Source of the DNA: Pardosa pseudoannulata
Lineage: Eukaryota > Arthropoda > Arachnida > Araneae > Lycosidae
Length of the DNA: 64,000 nucleotides
Assembly: GCA_032207245.1 (NCBI GenBank)
Contig: CM063503.1
Location: forward strand, 102,343,693-102,407,692
Reading direction: 5' to 3'
Made by a program: the position numbers and the translations under genes. Positions 36,120-49,500 of the stretch are shown here, one piece after another. The notes beneath the pieces were generated by a model that was not told the origin of the DNA, did no database searches, and saw only the letters and a program-made list of their open reading frames with translations. Numbering within the stretch: the stretch's first letter is position 1; every line of letters begins with the position of its first letter.

Positions 36120-39100
36120 ACGATCCTATGAAAATCGGTCAAAAAATACGATTTTTCATCAAAAAATATATACAGGAATAAAAAAATTACATCGCATCCG
36201 GAAAATCAAAAATGAATGAATATATTTTCTCAAGCGATATAAAGAAATCCGTAAAAAACTTTTCCGATGAATTTTCGTGTGCGATACCATACTCTCTCAA
36301 AGGTAGAAATTTTTTATTAAAAGTTAGGTTTTTTTTGTCTGAGAATATTGGTTATAATGTAATAGTATATTTCTGTGTTCTTCCCTCAGTATATTTCTGA
36401 GATTTTTAAAAAAATTATTATTTCTTACTATAAAAATGTTAAAGTGTGAAATAACATTAAAATACAACTAAAATAAATCTAAATAAAATACTTCATCTCA
36501 CTTTTTATGGGGGGTTTCAGTTCAGAAATGTATATAAATGTGTATGATATTTTAAAAATGAAACATTATCTATTTGACATTTTTTATGGGATTTTAGATA
36601 CTTTAGTAGCATTGATTGTTTTGTTTGAGCAGTAAACATCATACATACAATCATTTAGTATGTACATTGTGGTATGGCACTCGTGGGATTGCCCAAGATT
36701 ATGGTGTAAAAACTTGCCATCCAACCTACCTAATAATGTTTAAAAATCTTTGCTTTGCATGAGTGCCAATGTGACTAAACATCTGGCCGTGGGTGCCATC
36801 AAGTCCAGGGGGATTTGGTCAGGTCAAGATCTTTTATTGCCATCCCCAGCTCATGCATAGAGAAGAATTTACCAAATAAAGTATTACCCAATAACAAAAC
36901 TGCGTCCACCATAGAAAAGATTTCTAGACTTTTCTCTATTTTCTTGTCTCATTTCCATTGTTTCGAGTTGGAAGATCTGGCATCGAGTCTCTTACATAGG
37001 TCTAACCAGTTTCTTCTCTTAAGCAAAGCATAATCCACTTTATTTCTGCGTTATTTTGTTCAGTTCAATTCTAATCTGGTCAGCATTGACATTGTACATA
37101 ACTTTATGCAGATTTTCTCTTTTCTGTGTGAAGGGTAGTAAAAGAGGAAAATTGTGAGAAAAGAAAGGATTTTTTTTTTTTTTTTTTTTTTGCTGCATCA
37201 AAAAGCAGGGTCTTAATGTTAGTTAATTTTGTATGCCGATTATGTGCGAATAATAATATCTGGGACAGTATACATAACACCATTTGTCTCCTTGGGTGGC
37301 TTTTTTCTTGCACTCTTGAAATTTCTTCAGTTTCGTCGGAACAATAATCTTAAATGCTGTCACACTCTAAGAACGAATGTGGTAAAATGTGGACTAACAA
37401 GTGTGGGAATACTCTATGTGCAACAATAACAAGATGTGGGGTTTGAGCTGTAAAGCCATTCTATCCAAGAAGACCCCCCCCACACACACACACACTTCCC
37501 CAAGTGTATCGTTATGTACCATTTCAGCAACATTGGTGCTATTTGGACTTTCCCTGATCCTGAACAGTCCGATCATATGAGATATGATTATATTGTTCAA
37601 GGTCGCTTGATTGTTCATTTGTTGGTCTTTTCGTTACCATCATATTGACATATTTTAAGGTCAGCTACGTTTTCTGTGATATTAAAAAAGTGAGCTCAAT
37701 AGCAATAATAGGCATTAAAGGCGTGATATCCATTAGGTATTTAAATCTATACCTTATGCTTGATTCCACATTATGGATAACATGGTTTTCCATCTAGTTT
37801 CTTTTGTGCATTTGCCGGGGTTTAAGATTAGACTAACAAAAGTAATGAAAGGAAATGAATAAGAGAAGAATCAGAAAGAGTTCTCCAAAAAGACTTGAGG
37901 TTTATTTGAGGAACTAAATGATTCTGCATGTAGATAAAAATGCTCCAAATGCTTTGACATCTTTTATGTATAGTTTGATAGTTTCAGTAAACTGAAATGT
38001 GTAGACACAATATTTAAAAATATAACATATAGTACTTCGTTCTCTCTTTGAATATAACATAGCTTAAATAAATGGCATATAATTTTTAATTTAAAAGTCT
38101 AAGCTTTTAATACTTATTTTCTGAATGAATAGGTCTCTGAAAATCAGAGAAACAATTCTTTATTTGTTCATACCTTATGAAATTATAAAATGTATATTGC
38201 CTTTTATAAGTATTCTTAAACTTTGACATTTTGTTTAAATACTTAAGCATATTTAAATTTTAAGCTGGCATTCAGTTCATTATTAGCTCTTGTATGAATC
38301 GGCTTGACCTACGATCCCGATATTCATATGGAATGATTAAGTCTGCTAATTTGGTTTTAAACCCACAATTGTACACTCATAAACCATTTCTGCTACACTG
38401 TGCCTCTGACATTTTAAAAATTTGAAAAAAGCGAAAGGTGTTTATCCTTTGAGCTTTAAACTTTACTTCAGTAACGTCACAAAACTGATAAAGTTTTGAA
38501 TTTGAAATCATTCAAAATAGGCTGAAAGCAAGAAAATCTTTTGTAGGTGATGATGTTTGAAAATTAAAACATAATCCTAAAGAGAAGCGGTAGCAGACAC
38601 ACGAATTACGGCAAAACACCGAGGAGAAAGAAAGGACCTGTATGTTTGTTTTGAAGTGTAGGCTAAGAAGAGTAGCGTTTCTCCAGCGAGTTCTTTCGGA
38701 GAAAAGATTATGTCCAGTCTTTTATTACAGATCAAGGTCTGTTCCCAGAAAAATGCTGTATGGGTGTTTCTCAGCGTATGTCGGATAGTCGAATTTTTTT
38801 TCTTCCGTGCTCCACTTTACTACTGATTTGTTCCTCTTTCCAGAGCTAAATTAATTGAGCAGTTGCCCATCTAAGGGTACTGCACCAAGGTAAAATAAAA
38901 TTTAGAAAAATCACAAAAATTAAGAATTTTGTTCAATCAAGAATCTTTTCTCTAAATTGAACTAGTTCCTTGAACCGAACTAGTGGTCTGAATCGAACTG
39001 TTCGTTCGCTCATGAACTACACATCCATAAGGTCTAGCGAAAACGTGATTTGTCTATTGTTTGTGTTCTACAGAACCATTTAACGCAACCAGTCTGAAAT

Positions 39101-40950
39101 AAGGTTAAACATCTTTAGTGACAAATTAGTCAAACTGGCGTTATATCTTGAAGGCCGATATTTAAAAGATTTTGAATGCCGATTTCTTGAGAAAGTAGAA
39201 GAGGATATAAAATGTTTTATAGAAAATTCTAGCTACGATTGGTATTGTTTACCTTTTTTCTCTTACTTACTGTTATTTATCACCTAGTATTGTGATTGCA
39301 TTTTATTTCCTTGTGTAATATATAGATATTCTTATAATTCTTGAAAATAGCATTTTTCAGATCGCACCTTAAGAAATGTCATCATAATTTGCTGACACAG
39401 TATTGACACAGTCAATGACTTCTAATTTTAGATTTCCTTATAGCTTAATAATTATACGATAATAAAGTTAAGAAAAATTGCTAATTTTTAGCGTGTAACA
39501 ATATTATACTGAGACTTTTGTGAATTGCAATGATTTTATTAAGTTAGGATTGCATTGTTTGTTTATATTATGCAATATTTCTTCGAATTTTAATAAAAAT
39601 AATCTTGTATTTCCGGATGATGTAATATTTTGCACAAGTTATTAACTGTTCCAGCTAGTGTCATTGCGTAATTTGCTACCGCATTCCTTGTAAATAGCGG
39701 AGAGTTTTTCTCTCTTTTTGTAAGTGTTGGAAACTAACATTCTGTTTGAGTTTCATTTGTTTAATAATAAACACAGACTGATAACATTTTGACAGTTTTT
39801 CAATGTATGTAATTTGGCGATTTCAATTTATTAAATTTATTTTATCTTTAAGAAGCTTGTTAAGAGAAAGTTTGTTTTTAAGTATCCTGAGTGAGTCTAG
39901 TACCCATATATAAATATTGTTTTACAACATATAGTCAAATTTTCTTATCATCATGTAGATTTCAAATACTTCATTCAAAGTAATTCAATCATTATTTTTC
40001 ATATTCCTGTTGCTTTCAAAAGCTAGACTTTTAATAATATAAACAGATGTTAATATATTTGAATACTTTGAACATATGTTAAAATTAAGTCAAGTTACTT
40101 CAGTCAATAATTGAACAAAGCAAAATAATTTTAGATGTTTCTACAAAAGTACTTAAATTTTTTTTAAATGATTTAAGTGTGTGACTACTTTATAAACACT
40201 AAAAAAGAAACATAAAATTTTAATGAAACAGAGCTTTTTTTTATATTAAATTCAATATTAAACAATGATTGTAACAACAATTTTAAGAAAACTTTCATAA
40301 ATTAAAAATTTTTAGTCCTTTTTTATGAAAATTTTAGTGAAAACTGTCATTTATGCTGCACCTCATATAATAAATTCTAATGAATATTTTTGATTATAGA
40401 ATATATAACTGATATACTTACTGTGTTATGTTGGCATGTTTTTGCCAAAGATGGAAAAAAACGGTAAAAACTGTCCTGGCAAAAATACATTTTTGCCACT
40501 TAATTTTTAATTTTTAAACTGAAATTGAAACTTACCATCTTTCAAAATATAATCTTCATACAAGCAATTAAAAACACTTTTTCTCTGAATTCAATAAGAT
40601 ATTTTAAAATTATAATTATTGAAATTAGTATTTAGTAAGGAATTAATAGTTTTCAAACATATCAATCCTTATTTATATATCACAAAGTTTCAAAAATATT
40701 TTATATTTAAAAATTAAAGCAATTCATCCATTTCTATAGTGATTTATTTTCTTTTTTTAAATTGTTCTTGGTTTATTTTGTTTATTTTTTAAATAAAGCT
40801 TTTGGTGTAATTTATACCATTATCAGACTTAGGGAAACTCCTTTTAGAAGGGAACACTATGATATATATTTTTCTAATATTTTATCAAGACAGGAATCCT
40901 CACTACAAAGTTTATCTTTTAGTTATAATTATCATATTTCTTTTCTTTTA
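36120..40950. other. intergenic / presumptive upstream region of the R3HCC1-like gene
   Basis: AT-rich with a poly(T) run at about 37170-37190 and a C/CA tract near 37476-37496. The patch at 38580-38890 is slightly richer in G+C and ends with a donor-like CACCAAG|GTAAAA, so it could hold a 5' non-coding exon. At 38950-39030 is a local repeat of GAACTAGT/GAACTGTTCG motifs. No protein-coding exon was supported. Confidence 0.4.
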
Positions 40951-40951
40951 G

Positions 40952-40998
40952 GTTTCTGAACATATAAATTTTTTTACTCAATGAGTGACAAAATTAAG
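40952..40998 (+). CDS. possible first coding exon of the R3HCC1-like gene (weak)
   Basis: An acceptor-like TTTTCTTTTAG at 40941-40951, an in-frame ATG at 40981 coding for MSDKIK, and a donor AAG|GTGAGA at 40998. It lies in the right direction 2.4 kb before the R3H exon, but its phase-0 donor does not match the phase-2 acceptor of that exon, so at least one more exon would be needed. None was found, so this is only a candidate. Confidence 0.2.
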
Positions 40999-41832
40999 GT
41001 GAGATTGTAGAGCATTAATGTATATTTTAGTTCATATAACAAATATTCCTGCCATATCTTTAATTGCACTAGTCCAATTGACCATACTGTCCTTGTTACA
41101 TCCAAATTATAAAATAGTTTTCAAAACAAAAGTTCATTTTTTTAAACACATGAAGTTAGTATCGTTTTTTTAAATGAAATTTCACTAACTTTAATCTATT
41201 ATTTTTTAAGCATTCAGTTTAAAAATCCAGTCTATAATTTTGATAATGAGCAAATATGTTTAGAATTCTTAATAGCTCCTTTTAATATAGTTTCACCCCT
41301 TAACAGTAACAATTTTTAAAATTTATTTAACAAATTTTGTGTTTTTAAATTATTTACTATGGTTAAATAAGGTAAGAAATAATACTTTCATTAAAGCATG
41401 TCATTAAACTACAGGAAAGTATTTTTATATTTGTTGTGCTTTTTAACTAAACAAAATAATTTGTAATTTGTAAGACTAAAAATTTACTTTGATTTATGCT
41501 TTGGTATGACTTCAAACCTTTGAAAACTGGAGGGAATTTTTTAAAAACTATTTCTATGCATTTTATAAATTTATCGTTCAATATTTATGGAAAATTTTTA
41601 ATCTATATAAAATTCCTTAGTCTAACTGTTTTCATATATGCATGCATTTTATTTTTTTCTCATATTTTTCTTCATTTTCTGTCCTGGAAAATAATTTATT
41701 TATCAAGTCTCCAGACTTAATGAAATTAGACTTAATGACTTTTTTTCGTTAGTCTTAGGAAATACAGTTCCGTATAATTTAAGGTAATCAGTATTTTATT
41801 CCTACTTAGTTGAAAAAACTTTAGTCGTTTAA

Positions 41833-42921
41833 CCCTTTCGCGACGGGAAGCGCAAACGCGTGCTTATCTCTGAGGCCGGCAGTCACTTTTACGAGTGAGT
41901 ATCCTGGGCCGGAGGTTATTTTGCTATTAAGCCTAATTCATGAAATTAACGAAATAGCAACGCATTATTTAACAATGCTGCTTAAAGTATTTAAACGGAA
42001 TGTGATTTATATTATACGTTTGTAGATACTTTATTTACTTAAGCTATTTCTTACTTAAATATATATTTTACACTTTACTTTTTTTTTCATTTTGTACTGA
42101 GTATTTAATGACTTTTAATATTGCAAAACTGAATACTATGTTATTTAAACTTTTTTTGTAAGAAAAATTTTAAAAACTGGGATCTACAAACAATCCTACG
42201 TGACAGTCCTTGCACTCGTAGTAACTCATTTGCCGTTTTGGAGGATTTTTCCGGAATGTGAAAAAATGAAACATCGTCAATTTCTTTGTCAGAAATGTCC
42301 TCCTCATCATTAGAATCACTAGATCCATTATGAATGTAAAGAACAATCAGAATATATTTTAGTGTCACTATTACTAATATCCTAATCTGTTTCAGAATCG
42401 AAATCTGAAATATTTTGCGTCATTTCATCTATTTCAAGATCAGTCAAACACTTTCGACACTTTGAAAATCTAACAATAAAAAAAGAAAGAACAAATCAAG
42501 TCTGTCAGATCTAATTCTGTACTAAAAACTGGATTGCAAACCGAAATACACAACGCTTTAGCAAAAATAAAACTCCCCTGCTTAAATAAACAAACACCAC
42601 GTGCGAATTTAAAGAGCAGTCATAAAACATGTCAATCGGAAACATTCCTTTCCCTCGTGTTTATATAATCAAAAACCACTTGTATGTGTATCATACTACT
42701 CTCCTATTGAGTACAAGGTCAAATCTGCATGTATCTAAATCCATATGGACATACAATGCCATCTTGTGTCAAAACTTATAGTTTTAAAACGTTCCACCAC
42801 ACTGGCACACATATGTGACAGTCGGGGGTGAACGAGAAAATGCTCTGGCACGCCAGTGTGACGGCCGGGAAGTAAGCGCGTTTCTTCCTGGCACGTATAT
42901 GTGACAGTAGGCGCGAAAGGG
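41833..42921. mobile_element. piggyBac-type DNA transposon, decayed
   Basis: The ends CCCTTTCGCG... and ...CGCGAAAGGG are inverted repeats, each directly bordered by TTAA (41829-41832 and 42922-42925), the diagnostic piggyBac target site. Near the right end the subterminal motif TGGCACRYATATGTGACAGT occurs twice (about 42801-42822 and 42892-42908). At 1089 bp it is too short for a full transposase. It lies 515 bp upstream of the R3H exon, probably inside an intron. Confidence 0.9.
42141..42470 (-). pseudogene. piggyBac transposase N-terminal remnant
   Basis: Minus-strand acidic peptides characteristic of piggyBac transposase N-termini (KCLTDLEIDEMTQNISDFDS, then SSDSNDEEDISDKEIDD) with a stop codon and a frame change between them. 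The DDD catalytic core is absent. Confidence 0.6.
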
Positions 42922-43304
42922 TTAATTGAACAAGTTCTTTTTAGTAAAAGAAAGATATATACTGAGTGTTAAATTATCAAAAGTTACTGCCTAAAAATAT
43001 ATCTAAGTAACAAAGATTATAGTTATCAAAAAATATATAAAATTAATAGCTACTTAAGTTGTTCTTTAGAAGCCTTATATCTATATAAGACATAACCATT
43101 TTTCCTTTCATTATTCGATAAATGCATAAGATTTTCTTTTCTAGCATGTATCTATGAGCTTCAGTATTTAAAGGGTTTATGAAAACCAAATATTATGCTT
43201 CATTAATTTACACCAAATTTTAATGAATTTCATGGAGAGTTAGCTGCCTCTGGGCTCAGAGAGTTAGCTAAGATACAAACTTTCTCATTTCATTCTTCAA
43301 AACT

Positions 43305-43307
<3 letters not shown>

Positions 43308-43389
<82 letters not shown>
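43308..43389. repeat. (TA)n microsatellite just before the R3H exon
   Basis: About 82 bp of near-pure TA, ending 47 bp upstream of the splice acceptor at 43435-43436. Confidence 0.95.
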
Positions 43390-43392
<3 letters not shown>

Positions 43393-43436
43393 CTATTTTT
43401 TAACTAAACATTTATATATTTTTTTTTTATTTGCAG

Positions 43437-43586
43437 CATTCTGGTGTTTCCTCCTGTGATTAGTCAACTAAGACTATTAATCCATAAATTTGTTGATAAT
43501 TTTTATTACCCAACATTATGTAGCTTTTCAGTAGGACAAGAAGATAATAGACGTGTTATTGTTGGTTTAACAAGTAGAATAACAAG
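43437..43586 (+). CDS. R3HCC1L: R3HCC1-like exon: R3H domain
   Basis: Acceptor TTATTTGCAG|C and donor ACAAG|GTAATT; enters and leaves in phase 2. Encodes ILVFPPVISQLRLLIHKF..., FSVGQEDNRRVIVGL, matching the VLLFPPL-x3-RYLIH and FSVGEG segments of R3HCC1. Confidence 0.88.
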
Positions 43587-46500
43587 GTAATTAAAAATAT
43601 TTCATTCATATTGTGTGTGCCTTCATGCATTTACTATATATCTTCAAGTCTTATCTGTCAAAATGAAGGAATTGGGCAGATATAACTCACTAGTCATGTA
43701 AGGCAGAGATCACATGTTAAGAGCAGAACAGTGGGTCTTTAACAGATTTTACCATTTGCTTGTTAAAAACCTCCCCACCATGGAGCACATTCCATGATAA
43801 ACTTCCATTTCACACCTTGGCTGTAGAGGAAATCTTGTAGTTCATGTTCTTTTATGATGTTAAAAATTTTTGAAGATTCTTGTCCACAGCTTTAAAACTT
43901 TTTGCATTATCTCAGTAAATTACCTTACAAGTGCCATTTCTTGTCTGAAATCTCTGAAAAGCTACGAAAAATTATTTTTGGATCATGTGTGTTAACATTT
44001 CTAAATGGATGTCTCTAGTTGTAACTCATGCAAATAATACTATATAAGATTTTAAAATATTGTTTTTATCTATTTTGGGGATAATAGGTCCTGCAAAATC
44101 TGCTGAATGATGGTGATTCCATTGTTCTGACCTTTAGAAGTTGATCTGTTAATTGATTGTATGGTTTTGCATTATACCTTTTACAGAGTAGACATTTTCC
44201 AATGATATTTTTGATAAACGGATGTCCTTGTGGAATCCAGAATTATTTTTGTATTTTTGTAAGGGTTAAAGCTCCACTATGCATCCTTGTATGATGTTCT
44301 TGCTTAACCAATAATTCTGTAAATCACACATTTCTTGGTAAAAGAATCTGATTTATTACACTTAAGCTAAAATCTCCTTGACTGAGCCTACTGCATATAC
44401 TTAGTATATTAGTATTATCTAAATATGAATATAAAGTGTAATTTTTTCCACATTACCAAATTTTAAAGAATTGAGTTCCTCTTTATAAAATTTAATTTGC
44501 ACTTCCTTTATTAAGTATTCTTCAGCTTCCTCAATTTCTTCGGCTGATAAGGTACTTTTACATTTAGTGACATTTCTTGAATTGAAAACAAACCTTTTTA
44601 TCTATGCTACTATTTTAATTGCTTTCAATAATGAGCTGAAATGGTCCATCTCTATTAGTTGCTCTTTAGAATCTGAAGTACAAAATTTTGTACAATTACT
44701 TTTTTAGCTTCTTCCAGGTTTAATTTGCCATTTGCTTCTTTGGATACCTTAGACCAAAATTCTGTAAGAATAAATCCTCTTGTAAGTCGATCAGCATGAT
44801 TATCATGACCAGGACAATGTCTCCAGTTTTTTTCTATCACTCAGAGTTTGAATTTTAACTACCCTATTACTTACAAACAGATTTAAGGATATCTTAATCC
44901 AGTGAAGAACAATGTTCAAATCAGTACATAAATATTGTTTTTTATCATCAAACTTAATAATTGATAGTACACAGTTGATAAAAAATTAATTTCATTAAAA
45001 AATCTTCTATGAAGTGCCCATCTAAATTTTCTTCTATTTAAAACAAGAGTTTGTGAAAGATGTTTAATTTTCCTTGTCATAATTCACCAATAATAATCTC
45101 CACTGACTAATATGTTTTTCTTTCCTTCTTCATTTAATTTATCAGTAACATCTGACAGATTTATACCATTTTTTTTTATTTGATCACACACTTCAAAGTT
45201 AGGCATTATTATAATATCAGGACATATACTCTCTGATTCTAATTGTTCTAGACTAAACATGTAGTTAGAATTCATATCTTTTAATAAAACATGAACTCTA
45301 TTCTGAGAGCTCCCCAGTGTCTTTTTACTGCCTGCAAAAGTGTAGATTCTGAGCGCCTACCAGCCTGTCACCTCTAATCCTAATCTGTTTGAAATATTTT
45401 TGTCTATGAAGTTTCCCTTAGCCCCAGAGTTCAGTAATAAACGGACTCTAACAGTTTTGTTTCTGCCAACAAGCTTACAATGTATTGTTTTAAAGTAAGC
45501 ATAAGAGTCACTGCTTTTGTCCTTGTTTTATTTTGTGGATATAAGAATAATTTCATATTAGTTTTTAATTTTGTGTCGACAATTGTTTCTGTACTTGATG
45601 AATATAGATTTGAGTTTAACTCCTTTATAACCAAAGTTTTATTTAATTTATTCAAATACCTATTTGTACAAGAATAACAGAGCACAATTAACTGACTGTA
45701 ATCAATTGAACATTCTATTTCTGCATCTATGATTTCATCAAGATTAGTTTCTATAGTTTTATTTTATAAAAGAACAGCTAGGGAATCTTAAACAAGTTCT
45801 GGGTCTGAAGTTTCATCTACTATTTTATCTTCAATTTTCTTAAATAACTTAGTAATTAAACTTTGAATTGTTTCTTTTCATTTTATTACATTTTAGAGAA
45901 TCTTCTGTACTCATCTTTCTAACTCTTCAAATTTCAGATAACTGAAATCAATTTACTTATCGAAGATTCAACCAAAAGTTTTTTTTGGGCTATCCCAAAG
46001 AAAGATATCAACAGTTCTTGTCAAGATGCACTCACAAATGTGCATATTCTTTTGATATACATATTTTGAGTTCAGGGGGAGAGCTTATTGCATATTCTTT
46101 TTTTCTCCAAAGAGTAATTATAATCTATCTGTTTTGGCAGGATTACAAAATATTCTCAGTAGAGTAATCTAACATGGTACTAGGGAACTATGATTTTCTT
46201 ACAATACTCAAACATAATTTCCAGAAGCTGAAAATGTTGCCAAATGGGAAATTAATTTATTATTTTCTACTGAAATCACTCAAAAGTAAAACTCTAAATC
46301 ATAAAATAAATATGATAATGTTTTACTTTTTTTTTCTAATGCAGATTGTAATACAGACACATATACCTTTATGTTAATACATAGCTGCAAAGCTGTTATC
46401 CATTTAGCACCATCCCAAGAGCATGTGTAGCTTAAGGTAGGCTACAGATGTGAGTAACATTACTCTTGTTATGTTCTTGTAATTTAAAAGCAGGGTCCAA

Positions 46501-49500
46501 GTAGAAGACCTCCAGGCTAACCCCTGAGGTGTCGTTTGAGAACTTGAAGGACATTGTGACCACGAACATATTTTACATGCCCCAGTCACCTCTAAAAAAT
46601 ATTGTGGATCTTAGGCCAGTTTCAAGCCCCAAACCCACAACCATTCAGTTACAAGATTGCTGCCTTTGCCAACTGAGCTACTGTGGCCCCATGTCTTACT
46701 TAATAGACTAGATACTAACGACAAAATTTAATTCTGGTAACTCTATCTGAAGCTAGTACATTTTTTTCATTTATTTGTTATCTTATATAGGATCTGTGTC
46801 ATCTGTAATAATCTTACCTACTGTAAGATTTTATTTAGTTTATGAGTGTTTAGTTATATTAGGATTTTATTAGTACTAGAGAAGCAGTTCTCAAAAATTT
46901 TTATCTGTGTGGAATCCATTGGAGAACAGCAGGGGTAAAGGTTCGACTGCATATCAAGACAAATACCAATACAAAGACAATTCTTAGCATATTTTGTCAG
47001 TCATGAGATAAGTATTTTCATGCCTTCTTTAATTATTTCAAAATTTTAAGCAGACATTTTCTTGATTACTACTGAGGCATCCAGTTTCAGAATTGAGTTC
47101 CTAGACCATGTTGTCAATATTTTTACTTATTAGATGATAAAAATGATAGTTTCAACTCTTGTAACCCTATACAAAGCAAACACATTTTCATAAATTTAAG
47201 CAATATAAGTTTTAAAAAACTAAAAAGTGATATTCTTAGCTGTTCGTTGCTTGTGGAGAAGAGTGTTTTTTACAAGATTAGTAATATTTTACTTGTTTTT
47301 AAAAGACTAATTTATTTTTACTGATTTGGCAACTTTTTAGTCATCAGTGGCTAAAAATGTTGTCAAGAACAACTTGTACTACATAGTTTTTGCAGATCCA
47401 TATATAAGCTGATTCCCCACTTAAGCTTTATAAAAAGTCCTAAAAATTCCTGATGTATACACAGAAATATAATGTATAAATATATATATGTATAGTTTTA
47501 TCTTGCTGGTGCTATAGTTTGTGAATTTTTCCCCCCTCTAGATGTAGTCTCCCATATGCATGTATACATGAAAAATTGTACTGTACATCTAAGGTATTAG
47601 AAAAAATTACAGATTGTATCTGTGGTCAACGCATTAAGTTGCTTTTAATGCAAGATTCTGAGTTTGCTGTATTTATGTCTACATATGAAAACAGTCGCAT
47701 AGGTATTGAAAATAATGAAACTGATAGAAAAATGTCAAGAATGAAGGAGGAAAATAAAACACCTCTCAGGTAATTAATTTATAATATATGCTTTCCAAAT
47801 TAGTCTATATTTTAACTACTTTTGTACTATTTTATATTTTTAACATATTGCTAAGATATTTATTAATGTGATCAAGGCAGTGAGTTGAGTATACTCACCA
47901 ACTATATGCTTATAATATAACAGTAGGTGAAAACCATTATAAGACTAGCATTTAAATCAGAAGTTCCCAACCTTTTCTGTACCACTGCCCCCTTTTATAA
48001 GAAAAAAATATTCAGTCACCCTTTCTTTCATATGAAACATCATTTTCTACCAATTCACTAAAAAAATTATACCTGTTTTACATACAGTCCCTGGCCATAT
48101 TAATCTGTCTACACAACATTTTCTGCCTCTTTTATATTTTTGCAATATTGTTTAGTAGTAAATCATTGGATGTGAGTTTAAATCAATATTTTATTATAAA
48201 TTAGTTATTGTATAAGTTAATAAAAGAAATTTGTTAAGAGTAAAAATATGGACTTTTTAAACTATTTCGAAGAAGCTTTCTCTGTATTGATTATTGCTGT
48301 CACTCATTGTGGCATGGTCTGATTATAGTTTAAAGCATTTTACTTAAATTTAGTATTATGATTCCAGTGAATTTTATTATTATTATTATTAAAGTAGTTT
48401 TTGTTGGTAACTCTTTCCTTGCATATTTCTCCTTTCAGTAGATCCTAAGTATTCTCAATTAGATTAGATCTAGGGCATTACTTGGTTAATCTAGAAGAGG
48501 TATCCCATTGTCTAAGAGAAATTTCTCAGCAGATTTAGAGGTATGACAGGGTACTCCATTTTGCATAAAGGTGCAGTTGTAATTGGGGAGCCATTCTCAT
48601 AGTTGAGGTATACACCTTTCTCTGAGAATTGTCACTTATTGTTCTTAATGCATTATACATTTTATGATTCAGAGCAGTCCCAGACATCTCCAACAGGTTA
48701 TTGACTAGATCATGACTTTTATAAGATGTTTAATTCTTTGAATCCAACATTCATCCAGTTTCTCATCTGGTTGTATATAAAACAATTAAAAACCACTGAA
48801 AAGTAATTTATAACACTAAAAAACCGAAATCAAGGATCAAAAGGTTTTGGCTCTTTATTGTATAAGAAGTAAATGAGCATTATAATTTACTTTCAACCTT
48901 TAAAAAATTTTATTTTGCCAATATATGAACAACCCCTTCTGTTTTGGAATTGGTGTCAGTGAGAAAACATACTGTGAAATACACCTCAATATATAATGAT
49001 GGATATATTTTAAAATTTTCCTAATATACACTTTTTTAACATGTTGCCTGTAATATTGGCTACAAAATTATATAGTAGAAGTATATTTTGTACATGAAAG
49101 TAAGAGAGTTTATATACTCCTATCTGACCATGATTATATTCCTCTTGGAAAACTATATATTTCCTATAAATTTTGTAAGCTATTGATATAAATTTAAAAG
49201 GAAAACTAGTCAAAAAATTTTGCAATGTTTGAAAACACTTTATCTTTTTTTAATATATGCTTCATTTCCAAGATATCACATAATCATTGCTAATAGTTAG
49301 ATAAATGTTATTGAAAAGTTACAAATGATTTCTAGCTATTTGTAATAGAGTTATCAAAAGTTATGTATTATTTATTTTTCACATGGGATTGGTTCCCAAA
49401 CTGAACAGGTTGCCTAAAAACTGAAAAATGTGAGTTTAAGAATGTTCTATATATAACCAAAGTTAGTAAATATATTGCTAAGTTTTTTTTTTCTTAGATA

